Below, piece by piece: positions 23,468-31,852 of a stretch of DNA of 38,769 bases (its first letter is position 1; each line of letters opens with the position of its first letter). The notes beneath the pieces are model-generated. The model saw only the letters and a program-made list of their open reading frames with translations. It was not told where the DNA came from and made no database searches. The DNA is from Humibacillus sp. DSM 29435 (lineage in GTDB: Bacteria > Actinomycetota > Actinomycetes > Actinomycetales > Dermatophilaceae). A program made the translations under genes and the position numbers. The DNA is taken from positions 1-38,769 of the forward strand of contig NZ_MAST01000027.1 in NCBI RefSeq assembly GCF_001758225.1. The letters are read 5' to 3'.

Positions 23468-24259
23468 TCATGTACTTACTCGCTCGGCGAGGAAGCTTTC
23501 CCAGGTGCGGCGACCTATGGTGCGTTCGGGAGCGAGGTTGGCGCCCTCGCGGATCGCGCGAGCAGCGTTGACGGGCAGACGCATCGGCATAAGTAGCCGA
23601 TGCTTGCCGGTGGCTGCTAGATAGGTGCGGAGCAGTTCCTTCATCGGGTAGATGCGCGGCCCGGCGAAGTCGCGTACGGTCCCGGCCGGCTCGCCTAACG
23701 CGAGCTCGACGAGTCGGGCGGCCACCTCGCGTGCGTCGACGGGCTGGAAGCGCGTTCCCGACGGGACCGGCACGATGGGCAATTTGGCCATTGCCTGCAC
23801 CGCAGTGAGAGTCAGGTCGTGGAACTGCGTGGCGCGCAGGGTGGTCCAGGGCAGCCCGGACCCGGTAACGATCTCCTCGGCCGCGCGCTTGGAGGCGAAG
23901 TAGCCGAACATCGTTCGGTCGATACGGGTGATGACGGGGACCCGGTTGGCGCCGACGACCGAGATGTACACGAGGTGGGGTCGCCGGCCGGTAGCGAGTG
24001 CCGCCTGCGTGAGGGTGTGGGTCTTTTCGTCATCGCCCTGCTGCGTGCCGGCACAGTGCACGATGGTGTCGACGCCGCTGACGGCAGCAGCGATGCCGTC
24101 GCCGGTGGAAAGGTCACCGATTGTTAGTTCGATGCCGTCGGCGGGTTTGTGCGGACTGCGGCTGAGGATGCGCACGTCGTGGCCGTTCTCGCGCAGGATG
24201 GGTGCGATGAGGTGGCCGAGCGTTCCGGTACCGCCGGTGAGCAGAATAGGTGCTGACAT
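23468..24259 (-). CDS. NAD(P)-binding epimerase-like protein (NmrA/SDR-a type)
   Basis: A 263-residue atypical SDR. The Rossmann motif is ILLTGGTGTLGHLIAPIL near the N-terminus, followed by VRILSRSPHKP (basic residues suggest NADP(H)), IGDLSTGDGIAAAVSGVDTIVHCAGTQ, and LVYISVVGANRV, where the strand precedes the usual active site. YFASKRAAEEIV gives a Y-x3-K-like pair. ATG 24259 has GGAGAG upstream. Epimerase/dehydratase-like proteins are one of the three gene classes (COE) normally beside ECF41 sigma factors, and such a factor is divergently encoded 110 bases away. A promoter matching the ECF41 consensus faces this gene, so it is the probable regulated target. Confidence 0.88.
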   Translation of the reverse strand: MSAPILLTGGTGTLGHLIAPILRENGHDVRILSRSPHKPADGIELTIGDLSTGDGIAAAVSGVDTIVHCAGTQQGDDEKTHTLTQAALATGRRPHLVYISVVGANRVPVITRIDRTMFGYFASKRAAEEIVTGSGLPWTTLRATQFHDLTLTAVQAMAKLPIVPVPSGTRFQPVDAREVAARLVELALGEPAGTVRDFAGPRIYPMKELLRTYLAATGKHRLLMPMRLPVNAARAIREGANLAPERTIGRRTWESFLAERVST

Positions 24260-24348
24260 GGTCTCTCCAGTTCGTCCTGACATTAGGTGCCCGGGCCGGT
24301 GCTCGGCTCCTTGGTCACATGCAGTCGGTCTCGCGGGTCTACTCCTTA

Positions 24349-24375
24349 GACACTTCGTGAGGGAGGTATGTGACA
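24349..24375 (-). promoter_or_regulatory. ECF41-type promoter driving the epimerase-like gene
   Basis: On the minus strand TGTCACA (24375-24369) is followed after exactly 16 bases by TGTC (24352-24349). The published ECF41 target promoter is TGTCACA-N16-CGTC, so only one base differs. It points at the NAD(P)-binding gene, with about 90 bases of leader. Confidence 0.7.
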
Positions 24376-25269
24376 CACATGAGGGGCGCCGACGACAGCG
24401 ACTGGCTGGCTGAGCGGTTCGACGCCCAGCGCGGTCGGCTGCTCGGCGTGGCCTATCGGATGCTTGGGTCGGCAAGTGAGGCGGACGACGCCGTGCAGGA
24501 GGCATGGCTGCGCCTGAGCCGCACGGACGCGGATGCCGTCGAGAACTTGCCTGCTTGGCTTACTACGGTCGTCGCGAGAGTGTCGCTCAACATGTTGCGT
24601 GCTCGGGCGACGCGGCGTGAGGAGCCCCTCGAGGCCGACGTGCGCGAGCGCGCGATCAGCGGCGGGGAGGGTAGCGATCCTGCGCAGGAGGCGCTCTTGG
24701 CCGACTCAGTCGGGCTCGCTTTGCTCGTGGTACTCGACACTCTGTCCCCGCCCGAGCGGTTGGCGTTTGTGCTGCATGACATGTTTGACCTGCCCTTCGC
24801 CGAGATCGCGCCGATTGTCGGGCGCTCCTCCACGTCGACGCGCCAGCTCGCGAGCCGAGCCCGGCGGCGGGTCAAGGGTAGGACCGCCGGACGACCCGCC
24901 GACCTGCCCCGGCAACGGCGCGTCATTGAGGCCTATCTCGCCGCGGTCCGCGGCGGCGACTTCGAGGCGCTGGTCCGTCTGCTCGATCCTGACGTCGAGC
25001 TGCGCGCTGATGCACAGGCGACACCTCAGGGCGCGTCCGTTGAGTTGCGCGGCGCACAGGTCGTCGCCCGGGCGGCACTCGTCTCTTCCGGGCGTGCCCG
25101 CTACTCCAGCCCGGCTCTGGTGAGCGGGGCGGTGGGCGTTGTCATGGCCCCGCGCGGTCAACTCTTCCTCGTGCTTGGCTTTACTTTTAGCGGTGAGGCG
25201 ATCATCGCGATCGACGTCATCGCGGACCCCGAGCGCCTGCGCTACCTCGACCTTGCCGTCCTCGACTGA
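24370..25269 (+). CDS. ECF41-like RNA polymerase sigma factor with SnoaL-like C-terminal domain
   Basis: A 299-residue ECF sigma factor. Region 2 runs through RLLGVAYRMLGSASEADDAVQEAWLR (residues about 20-48), region 4 through LSPPERLAFVLHDMFDLPFAEIAPIVGRS (about 125-160) with RQLASRARRRV as the recognition helix. The last 110 residues, starting VIEAYLAAVRGGDFEALVRLLDPDVELRAD, form an NTF2/SnoaL-like domain, the mark of ECF41 (SigJ-like) factors, where it modulates activity in place of an anti-sigma factor. GTG 24370 lies 3 bases after GGAGG; ATG 24379, 12 bases after it, is the alternative. The divergent epimerase-like neighbour with a consensus promoter is the classic ECF41 context. No separate anti-sigma gene is present. 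Confidence 0.92.
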   Translation: MTHMRGADDSDWLAERFDAQRGRLLGVAYRMLGSASEADDAVQEAWLRLSRTDADAVENLPAWLTTVVARVSLNMLRARATRREEPLEADVRERAISGGEGSDPAQEALLADSVGLALLVVLDTLSPPERLAFVLHDMFDLPFAEIAPIVGRSSTSTRQLASRARRRVKGRTAGRPADLPRQRRVIEAYLAAVRGGDFEALVRLLDPDVELRADAQATPQGASVELRGAQVVARAALVSSGRARYSSPALVSGAVGVVMAPRGQLFLVLGFTFSGEAIIAIDVIADPERLRYLDLAVLD

Positions 25270-25388
25270 CTGCTCGAAGGAGTCAGGCAGTTCACCTGCA
25301 CCAGGCCTACGATCGCAAGAGAAAGTAGTCGTCCTCATCTCGAGCTCTCGACACGAGTCAAGACTGCTGACACTACGATTCGTCATGG

Positions 25389-26146
25389 TCAGACGGCGAC
25401 GAAGGCAAAGTAGGCCATGCCCAAAACGCCCCGATATCCCCGGAAATAGCCCTCGCGCTGCCTCTTGGCCATCTCTCGAACAGCGGCAGCGTCTGGATGA
25501 TCAGGTGGGTGCTCACTGAGCCACGTCGCGTAACAGGCCGAGTATCCGGACTCGAACTCGTCCCACTCGTCCTGCGTAGCTTCGAACACGTGAACCGGGC
25601 GGAAGCCCTCCGACACCGCGATATCTAGCACGTCCGCTAGCCGTTGAAACTCATCGACGCGCCCGGACAGCGCTTGTATGGCGGCGGGCGTGGGCGCCGT
25701 CGTCCAGACACCCTCGCCATAGATCAGCGACCCCCGACGGCCAGAGGTTTCCGTAACGCCCGCAGCGCAGCTCGGTAGTCCAACGGGTGACCCTCCTGAA
25801 CCTGGGACCCCCAAATCTGGCTGGCACCGACACAAATTATCGACCCAATTTCATCGGGGAAGGCTTCGCGGGCGTCACCGATACGCAGCTCCACGCGACC
25901 AACCAAGCCCCGCTCCCGGGCCAGGTCGCGTCCGTGGCCGATCGCAACTTCATCCAGATCGATACCCAAGCCGCAGCCTCGAGGCTCGGCCGCGACAACT
26001 CTCAACAGCAACTCCGCCCAGCCGCACCCGACGTCCACCACCACGCGATCGGTCGCAGCGAACTTGACTAGGCGGTCCACATGACTCCCCGACAGAGGAG
26101 TCATGAACTCAAGGTCCCGAAACGGCGGGGCAAGATCAACAGCCAT
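25389..26146 (-). pseudogene. SAM-dependent methyltransferase, single frameshift
   Basis: The first part (26146 to about 25735) reads as a class I methyltransferase: VVVDVGCGWAELLLRVV is motif I, GLGIDLDEVAIGHGRDLA motif II, ELRIGDAREAFP motif III and ICVGASQIWG motif IV. Near 25731-25735 the frame fails: GCC GTC GGG GGT CGC TGA. Restoring one G in the five-G run gives VGGSLIYGEGVW and continues without interruption to 25389 through DEWDEFESGYSACYATWL and GYFRGYRGVLGMAY, the normal C-terminus. The total would be about 252 residues. The rest of the sequence is undamaged, so this is either a recent frameshift, phase variation in the G-run or a sequencing error. Substrate unknown. Confidence 0.85.
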
Positions 26147-26783
26147 GCACCAAGGCTCCCCCAGGACCAGATCACAACCAAGCGAATATCCCCGACCCGA
26201 CTCGTAACGCCGAACCCATCCATGACCGCGATGCGCAACGCGTGGGAGTTCTCAGCCCCACCCATCGCTGCCAACACGCTGAACCGTCGAGTACGCCGAT
26301 GTAGGCGCCATCCGATCGGGGGCGGTGGGCGCCAGCGTCGAGGACGCCGCCGGCGATGAAGGAGTAGTCAAGGACGTTTGGGTCAGTCTGCTCCGGTTCG
26401 GGGTCGTGGTGTGCCCAGAGGTGGGTCGCGATCAGGTTCGCACGGACGCGCGCGGAGTGATGGCGATCAAGGCTCGGCCACACCCGACCCTCCCGGGCCA
26501 GCCAACAATTTGCGGGTCGAGGCTAAGCGGGGACGCGTCGTCTGAGAGGCGTCATGATGCCGGCCAGCCGGCGACGATGTCGGCCTTGCGCCGTTCCCAC
26601 TCGATGCTCATCGCGGCCATCGAATCGGCCACGAAGTCGAGGAACTCGATCGAGAGGCGAAGCCGTTGGCCCGGTGCGGTCCGCGTCCCCCCCACCGCGT
26701 CGACCCCCAACTGTATGGCAGAGGCCAGGTGGCGCATGAGGTGGTCGCGGCGCATGACGGCTTCGTGCCACGCGTCGGTGTGA
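26147..26783. other. Stretch of gene debris
   Basis: About 640 bases without an intact gene. The minus strand holds two pieces with coding character: 26483-26320 (RVRANLIATHLWAHHDPEPE) and 26776-26552, which ends MSIEWERRKADIVAGWPAS and might be the C-terminus of a PadR- or TetR-like regulator. Neither has a start or enough length to assign. They face away from the ABC exporter remnant that follows. Confidence 0.4.
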
Positions 26784-26882
26784 GGTGAACTCGGCATCCG
26801 CACCCTGACCAGCACTCCGCCGACCCTCGAGGAGCTCGTCCTGGAGCAGTACCGCACCCCCGAGGTGGCGGATCCACGATGA
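26784..26882 (+). pseudogene. ABC transporter ATPase, C-terminal stub
   Basis: Thirty-two codons in frame, reading GELGIRTLTSTPPTLEELVL then EQYRTPEVADPR and stop. The TPPTLEELFL-type ending is the C-terminus of exporter ATPases of the tetronasin/daunorubicin kind. A TGA lies just before (26781), and nothing upstream resembles an ATPase, so the catalytic domain was deleted. Its stop overlaps the ATG of the permease remnant (ATGA at 26879-26882), preserving the original operon junction. Confidence 0.65.
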
Positions 26883-28481
26883 CCGGCCTCTAGGGCACCG
26901 GCCCGCTGCTTCGTCTGGCCGCAGGCCGTGACCGGGTCCTCATCCCGGTCAGTGCCGTCGCGCTCGTCTTCGTCGTGGCCGGCTCGGCGCAGGCAACGGT
27001 GGCCCTCTACCCCGATGCGGCAGCGGCACTCACACCCCTCCGAGCCATTCTGGCCAACCCCGCCCTGACCGCGCTGTACGGCCCCGTCACCAGCGAGTCC
27101 GTCGACTCGTTCGCCACCTTCAAGACCATCCTGACCGGTGCCGTGTTCCTGTGCCTGCTGGCGTACGTCGTGGTCCGCCGACACACGCGCACCGAGGAGG
27201 AGGAGGGCCGGTTCGAGCTGCTGGGCGCCGGGGCGATCGGCCGACGGGCGCCCCTCGCCGCCGCCGTGCTGCTGGGCACCGTGGCGGTGCTCGGTACCGC
27301 CCTGCTGACCACGGTCGGCGCCATCGCGGTGGGTCTGGCCCGCACCGGTTCGATCGCCCTCGGCGTCGCCTGGGTCGTGATGGGGCTCACCTGGGTCGGC
27401 GTGACCGCCGTCGCCGCCCAGCTGACCGAGACGGCCCGCGGCACAGCAGGGTTCGCCCTCGGGGCTCTTGCTCTTGCCTACCTGATGAGGGCCCTGGGGG
27501 ACGTCGCGGCCGACGACAGTCCCTCTCCGTCTGCTCACCTGGCTCTCACCCCTGGGCTGGGGTGAGAAGGTGGCGCCCTACGGTGCCAACCGTTTCTGGC
27601 TGCTCGCGGTGGGGCTGGCGGCCTACGCCGCGTTGCTCGTGCTCGCCTTCGCACTCCAGGGCCGTCGCGACCTGGGGGCCGGCATCCTGCCCAGCCGGGT
27701 CGGCCCCGCTCGCGGTCACCTGAGCAGCAGCCTGGCACTCACGCTGCGCCTCGCCCGCGCGACTCTGGTGGGCTGGTTCGCCGCCTTCGTCGTGCTGGGC
27801 GCCGTCGTGGGTTCGCTGGCCGGCAACGTGCAGTCGTTCCTCGACTCCCCCGAGACCACCGACCTGTTGCGGAAGATGGGGGGCTGCGAGGGAAGCCTCA
27901 TCGACACCTTCTTCGCCACCGAGATCCACGTCGCGGCCGTGGCCGTGGCGGCGCTGGGCATCTCACTCGTCACTCGGATGCGTGCGGAGGAGACCGGAGG
28001 CCGGGCCGAGACGGTACTCGCCACCGGGGTGCCACGCTGGCGCTGGGCCGTGGAGCACATCGTGGTGGCCGTGGTGGCCACCGCCGGGCTCATGCTCTGC
28101 CTCGGTGTCGTCGCCGGCGCCATGGACGCTGGGCGAACCGGCGACGCCGCTTCCTTGATCGGCCGACTGACGGGAGCCGGCCTGTCGACGCTGCCGGCCG
28201 TGTGGGTCTGCATCGGCGTCGCGACCGTGCTGTTCGGCCTGGTGCCGAGGTTCACCGGGGTGGCGTGGGCCGTGCTCGTCGCCTTCTTCGCGCTCGGGGA
28301 GTTCGGCGAACTGCTCGGGCTGCCGTCGGTGGTGAGCGGGCTCTCCCGGTTCGCCCACCTGCCGGCCCTTCCGGGCGGGCAGGTGGCCGTGGGCACCGCG
28401 CTCGTGCTGGTCGGGGTGGCCGTGGCCAGCCTGGTGGCCGGTCCCGCCGGGCTCACACGCAGAGACCTCCCAGCCGACTGA
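26879..28481 (+). pseudogene. Tetronasin-type ABC exporter permease, broken
   Basis: The remains of a large polytopic permease of about 530 residues. The ATG at 26879 is followed after four codons by TAG (26891), then GTGPLLRLAAGRDRVLIPVS continues in frame through several membrane segments (for example LTGAVFLCLLAYVVVRRHTR and GVAWVVMGLTWVGVTAVAAQ). Near 27515-27525 the frame shifts: the other frame carries LTWLSPLGWGEKVAPYGANRF and runs to 28481 with further membrane segments. RFELLGAGAIGRRAP and RAETVLATGVPRWRWAVEH are the paired coupling motifs of this permease type. One nonsense codon plus one frameshift, with loss of the ATPase, make it a pseudogene. Its high third-position GC is still intact, so the decay is fairly recent. 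Confidence 0.85.
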
Positions 28482-28557
28482 CAGCTACCCTGTGGCCACA
28501 GGTGCTACTCAGTCCGGTGTCGACGATCGGTCACCGTCCACCGGTCCGTGGCTGCTA

Positions 28558-29691
28558 GTGGCGCGTATCGTTAGTTATTTGACGGTTGCTTGATGGGGAT
28601 GATGGGGCATGGCGAATCGTCCTGCCCCGGCGTTGGGGTTGCGTGAAGGTGATCGTGACCGGCTGACCCGGATGGTGCGTGCCAGCGCGGGTCGGGCCGG
28701 GCTGGCGCAGCGGGCGCGGATCGTGTTGTTGGCGGCGGACGGGGAGTCGAACACGGCGATCGCGCAGCGGGTTGGGGTGTCTCGTCCGACGGTGATCGGC
28801 TGGCGGGAGCGGTACGCGATGTCCGGGTTGGACGGGCTGGAGGATGAGCCTCGGTCGGGTCGTCCCCGCGAGCACGACCATCGTTCGATCGTGGCGGCGA
28901 CGTTGAAGCCGCCGCCGAAGAAGTACGGGGTGACGCACTGGTCGCGCCGGCTGCTGGGCCGGCACCTGGGGATCAGCAACGGGACGATCGCCAAGGCGTG
29001 GCGGGCCTACGGGGTCGCGCCGTGGCGGGTAGAGACGTTCAAGTTCTCGACCGACCCGGAGCTGGTCGGCAAGGTCACCGACGTCGTCGGGCTCTATCTC
29101 GCCCCGCCGGAGAACGCGATCGTGCTGTGCATCGATGAGAAGTCCCAGATCCAGGCGTTGGACCGGACCGCTCCGATGCTGCCGATGCAACCTGGGCTGC
29201 CCGAGCGGCGCACCCACGACTACAAGCGCAACGGCACCTCAACCCTGTTCGCCGGTTTGGAGATCGCGACCGGGAAGGTCACCGGCGCCTGCAAGCCGCG
29301 GCATCGTCACCAGGAGTTCCTCGCGTTCCTCAAGCAGGTTGCCCGCGCCTATCCCGATGACGGCACGGGCCAGCAGCTGCACCTGGTGATGGACAACTAC
29401 GCCGCCCACAAGAAGGTCGAGGTCCGCGACTGGCTCGCGGCGAACCCGCGGATCCACGTCCACTTCACCCCGACGTCCGGGTCGTGGCTCAACCTCGTCG
29501 AGGTCTGGTTCGGCATCATCGAACGCCAAGCCATCCACCGCGGAACGTTCGGCTCCGTCAAGGACCTCAACGCGAAGATCCGCGCCTTTATCGACGGCTG
29601 GAACGACCGCTGCCACCCGTTCGTGTGGACCAAGACCGCCGACGAGATCCTCAAGAAACCCAACCGTCAGACCACTTCAAACACGGACCAC
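28558..29691 (+). mobile_element. IS630-family element with TA target duplication
   Basis: A 1134-base element between TA dinucleotides (28556-28557 and 29692-29693), as expected for IS630/Tc1-type insertion. The ends are imperfect inverted repeats: GTGGCGCGTATCG... on the left and, as complement, GTGGTCCGTGTTTG... on the right, with TGACGGTT inside both. The transposase frame spans almost the whole element, its TAG stop formed with the right-hand TA. It lies just after the broken ABC permease. Confidence 0.85.
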
Positions 29692-29694
29692 TAG
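28609..29694 (+). CDS. IS630-family transposase
   Basis: A complete 361-residue transposase. The N-terminus has a winged helix-turn-helix (RARIVLLAADGESNTAIAQR, VGVSRPTVIGWRERY). The DDE catalytic core shows IVLCIDEKSQIQALDR with the first Asp, HLVMDNYAAHKK with the second, and HFTPTSGSWLNLVEVWFGIIE with the final Glu, all in the IS630 order. The end, GWNDRCHPFVWTKTADEIL, is also typical. No frameshift is visible, so the element may be active. Confidence 0.95.
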   Translation: MANRPAPALGLREGDRDRLTRMVRASAGRAGLAQRARIVLLAADGESNTAIAQRVGVSRPTVIGWRERYAMSGLDGLEDEPRSGRPREHDHRSIVAATLKPPPKKYGVTHWSRRLLGRHLGISNGTIAKAWRAYGVAPWRVETFKFSTDPELVGKVTDVVGLYLAPPENAIVLCIDEKSQIQALDRTAPMLPMQPGLPERRTHDYKRNGTSTLFAGLEIATGKVTGACKPRHRHQEFLAFLKQVARAYPDDGTGQQLHLVMDNYAAHKKVEVRDWLAANPRIHVHFTPTSGSWLNLVEVWFGIIERQAIHRGTFGSVKDLNAKIRAFIDGWNDRCHPFVWTKTADEILKKPNRQTTSNTDH

Positions 29695-29954
29695 CGACCG
29701 CCTGTTTAAGTCTTCGGTCTCGCTCTCTATAGCGTACTCAAATTATTTCCATGGGTGTCAGTTCTCGAAGTCGACTGCACCAGGTGGCAGGACTCGACTG
29801 CCTCGATGTTCCGTAAGGCCATCGGCTACCGGGTCAAGCGCGAGTCTCACTTGCCCGTGAACGCCAATTCTTGGCAGCCCACGGCGGTCGACCTCGTGCA
29901 TAACAATTGACGACCTGCAGGCGGCAACCTCAGGACCAGGAAAGGGAGGGATCG
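29695..29954 (+). other. Spacer with a possible GNAT C-terminal remnant
   Basis: About 260 bases. From about 29761 the plus strand reads VLEVDCTRWQDSTASMFRKA then IGYRVKRESHLPV, like the final strand-helix-strand of a GNAT acetyltransferase (normally ...ALFRKAGYRV). It has no start and ends at a TGA near 29910. The right end holds the AAAGGGAGGG ribosome-binding site of the next gene. Confidence 0.4.
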
Positions 29955-30434
29955 ATGCAACGTCTCTATGGGATCAAGCGATGGCTCTACCGCACAGGCC
30001 GCCCCGGCCGAATCGCGAAGGCCTTGAACACCGTCAACGATCGCCTCTACTCCGCGGCAGGTGTCTCTCCCAAGCGGGCGGTGACGCTGGTGGTCACCGG
30101 GCGAAAGACGGGGCACGACGTGCGCGTTCCGGTCGTCATCGCCAGCTTCGAAGGCGAGCAGTACCTAGTTTCCATGCTCGGTAGTAGGTCGAACTGGGTC
30201 GCCAACGTCCGTGCGACTCACGGCCGAGCGACGCTGCGCAGGGATGGCGACACGTCGGTCATCCTGACCGACGTCCCGGTGAACGATCGAGCTCCCATCA
30301 TCCGCAGGTACCTCGAGCTGGCCCCAGGAGCCCGCCCCCACATACCTGTCGATCGACGAGCTCCAGTCGCAGACTTCGAAGCAATCGCGAACGACTATCC
30401 CGTCTTCCGCATCAACAGGCAGCGGCAGCCGTAA
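29955..30434 (+). CDS. Nitroreductase/quinone reductase family protein (F420-type fold)
   Basis: A 159-residue member of the PF04075 family, the split-beta-barrel fold of the deazaflavin-dependent nitroreductase Ddn. Characteristic segments are TLVVTGRKTGHDVRVPVVI (the R-K-T-G-x2-R-x2-P motif), GEQYLVSMLGSRSNWVANV (the G-x2-x-W-x2-N motif) and a C-terminal helix ADFEAIANDYPVFRI. Members use F420 or a related flavin to reduce quinones or nitro compounds; others only bind cofactor. ATG 29955 is chosen for AAAGGGAGGG 5 bases upstream and because the family starts with a short amphipathic helix here. No operon partner. Confidence 0.85.
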   Translation: MQRLYGIKRWLYRTGRPGRIAKALNTVNDRLYSAAGVSPKRAVTLVVTGRKTGHDVRVPVVIASFEGEQYLVSMLGSRSNWVANVRATHGRATLRRDGDTSVILTDVPVNDRAPIIRRYLELAPGARPHIPVDRRAPVADFEAIANDYPVFRINRQRQP

Positions 30435-31037
30435 ACACACCCGTCGTCGCGCCGGCCGCCCGAGACGTTTCCGACGCCACGGTGCTACCACCGTCACCTT
30501 GGCCGCCGCCGGCGAGGAACTGGCGGCCGTGTCACCACTGCTCGCGCGGCTGCGCTCGAGGCGGCGCTCGCCCCCGCGATGCCAGTGACCGCGAAGCATT
30601 GGACCGGACCGCCGGCACGAGGCTCGTTGCCATGATGCGAGGTCCGGGTGCTACCAGGTGGATCTGCCGTCTGTGCGACACCACTGCCTGCGGGCGTTAC
30701 GAAAGCGAACGCGTCACCATGGGGTTTCGGTTGTGCCGCCCGGACTCGGAAGTGAACGCATTTAGCTGAGACTTTCGGAGACTGACGAGCCGCCGCCGTC
30801 TCGAACCAGGAGCACCCCGGTGCAGGTGCCAGGTTGGCTGCGGCGTTTCAGTCTCGAGCCCCAGGCGGCAACCAACTACTGCTGGCCAGGGTGCTGCTGC
30901 GCGCACGATCGAGACGTAGTGGCCGGCCCTCTGCTCGTCGCCCTGACCGAGGACGTCACCCAACGTCCGCGCCAGGGCTTCAACCTGGTTACCAAACAGA
31001 CCCAGCGGGTCAGGTACGGGTGCACCAACACGGGCAA
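30435..31037. other. Gene-free stretch with faint remnants
   Basis: About 600 bases. On the plus strand, about 30500-30560 reads like the end of a winged-helix domain (TLAAAGEELAAVSPLLARLR), and 30704-30768 reads ESERVTMGFRLCRPDSEVNA, which resembles the C-terminus of a formylglycine-generating/EgtB-type protein. Both are too short to call as genes. No other support for coding sequence. Confidence 0.3.
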
Positions 31038-31517
31038 CTACCCGCCGTCAACTTGTTCGTCGGCGGTCCCGGGGATCCGGAAGCGCGCATCGAACACTGG
31101 CGACCAGTCGTCTTCAGGCCTGACCCGGAAACTTTTTGACCAGGCCCAACCGTCAGGCTCCTCATTGACGACCAAACGACTGTGTCCCCGCGGCGTCACT
31201 CGGACCAAAGTGAGCTTGTCACCGCTCCAACTTCCGCGTGCAGGCGGATCTGCGGGGAACCCTGCACTATCGAAGCCGTAGTGAAGGACCTCCCCGGTGT
31301 CGGGGTGGATCATCCAGACGATGAACATCCGAAACGATGCTGCGCCGTTGCGCCGTTGCTCATAGCTTTGTACGACGATGTCGCCGTTCATCTCGCTGCG
31401 TCCAACGACAACGCTTGCCGCCGGGCCGCCGGGCGCCCACGCACTCGCGTGCATACGCTCAATGCCTTCGAACGTGCCCAGCAAGAAACCTAACCGCAGA
31501 ATCGGCTGCGCATTCAT
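31038..31517 (-). CDS. DUF1579-like protein
   Basis: A 159-residue protein resembling the DUF1579 family of small beta-barrel (lipocalin-like) proteins. It opens MNAQPILRLGFLLGTFEGIE, then shows SVVVGRSEMNGDIVVQSYEQ, MFIVWMIHPDTGEVLHYGFD, and a C-terminal GWAWSKSFRVRPEDDWSPVF: strand-turn-strand repeats around a presumed ligand cavity. The biochemical function of the family is unknown. ATG 31517 has GGAGGTGGG on the minus strand 1-9 bases upstream; the frame is open to 31586. It diverges from the FAD oxidoreductase operon at 31853, with about 335 bases between the starts. Confidence 0.7.
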   Translation of the reverse strand: MNAQPILRLGFLLGTFEGIERMHASAWAPGGPAASVVVGRSEMNGDIVVQSYEQRRNGAASFRMFIVWMIHPDTGEVLHYGFDSAGFPADPPARGSWSGDKLTLVRVTPRGHSRLVVNEEPDGWAWSKSFRVRPEDDWSPVFDARFRIPGTADEQVDGG

Positions 31518-31821
31518 ACCCACCTCCGTGATTCCATTGATCCGATGCGGAGTCGTCCGGCAGTTCGCCTTCGATAGCACCGGCACCGAGGATCACGAGC
31601 CTTCGCGCCGTGACCGGACACCGCGCCCCTGTCTGCTCGGTCTTTTGGCACCAACCCGCGCCACGGCCAGGTGGCGTGGCGACTGAAACTTCCAACGTCG
31701 CAAGCAGCGCACCCTCCTTCGCCGTTGAGGCAACCAACACGCGCTGCGGTGTGAGGAGCGCATCGCGACACCCGTGACTCGGCCGTCGCGGCCGTCACTC
31801 CTGGTCACACCGCCACGTGAC

Positions 31822-31841
31822 ATCAGTAAGTACTTACTGAT
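31822..31841 (+). promoter_or_regulatory. Perfect 20-bp palindrome between -35 and -10 boxes
   Basis: ATCAGTAAGTACTTACTGAT is a perfect palindrome. It fills the 18-base spacer between GTGACA (31817-31822) and TACGAT (31841-31846), so a bound protein would block RNA polymerase. Only 6 bases separate the -10 box from ATG 31853 and no Shine-Dalgarno site fits, so the transcript is probably leaderless. The TetR gene two positions into the operon (33211-33891) is the likely ligand-controlled repressor. Confidence 0.75.
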
Positions 31842-31852
31842 ACGATCATGCC

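Noticed and set aside
26552-27538. A 328-codon minus-strand frame
   Set aside because: It is the antisense shadow of the permease pseudogene; the Gly/Gln/His-rich translation has no domain. Only its last 70 codons might be real debris.
30704-30768. Formylglycine-generating-enzyme-like C-terminus (VTMGFRLCRPD)
   Set aside because: Only about 20 codons match in character, with no supporting upstream sequence; could be chance.
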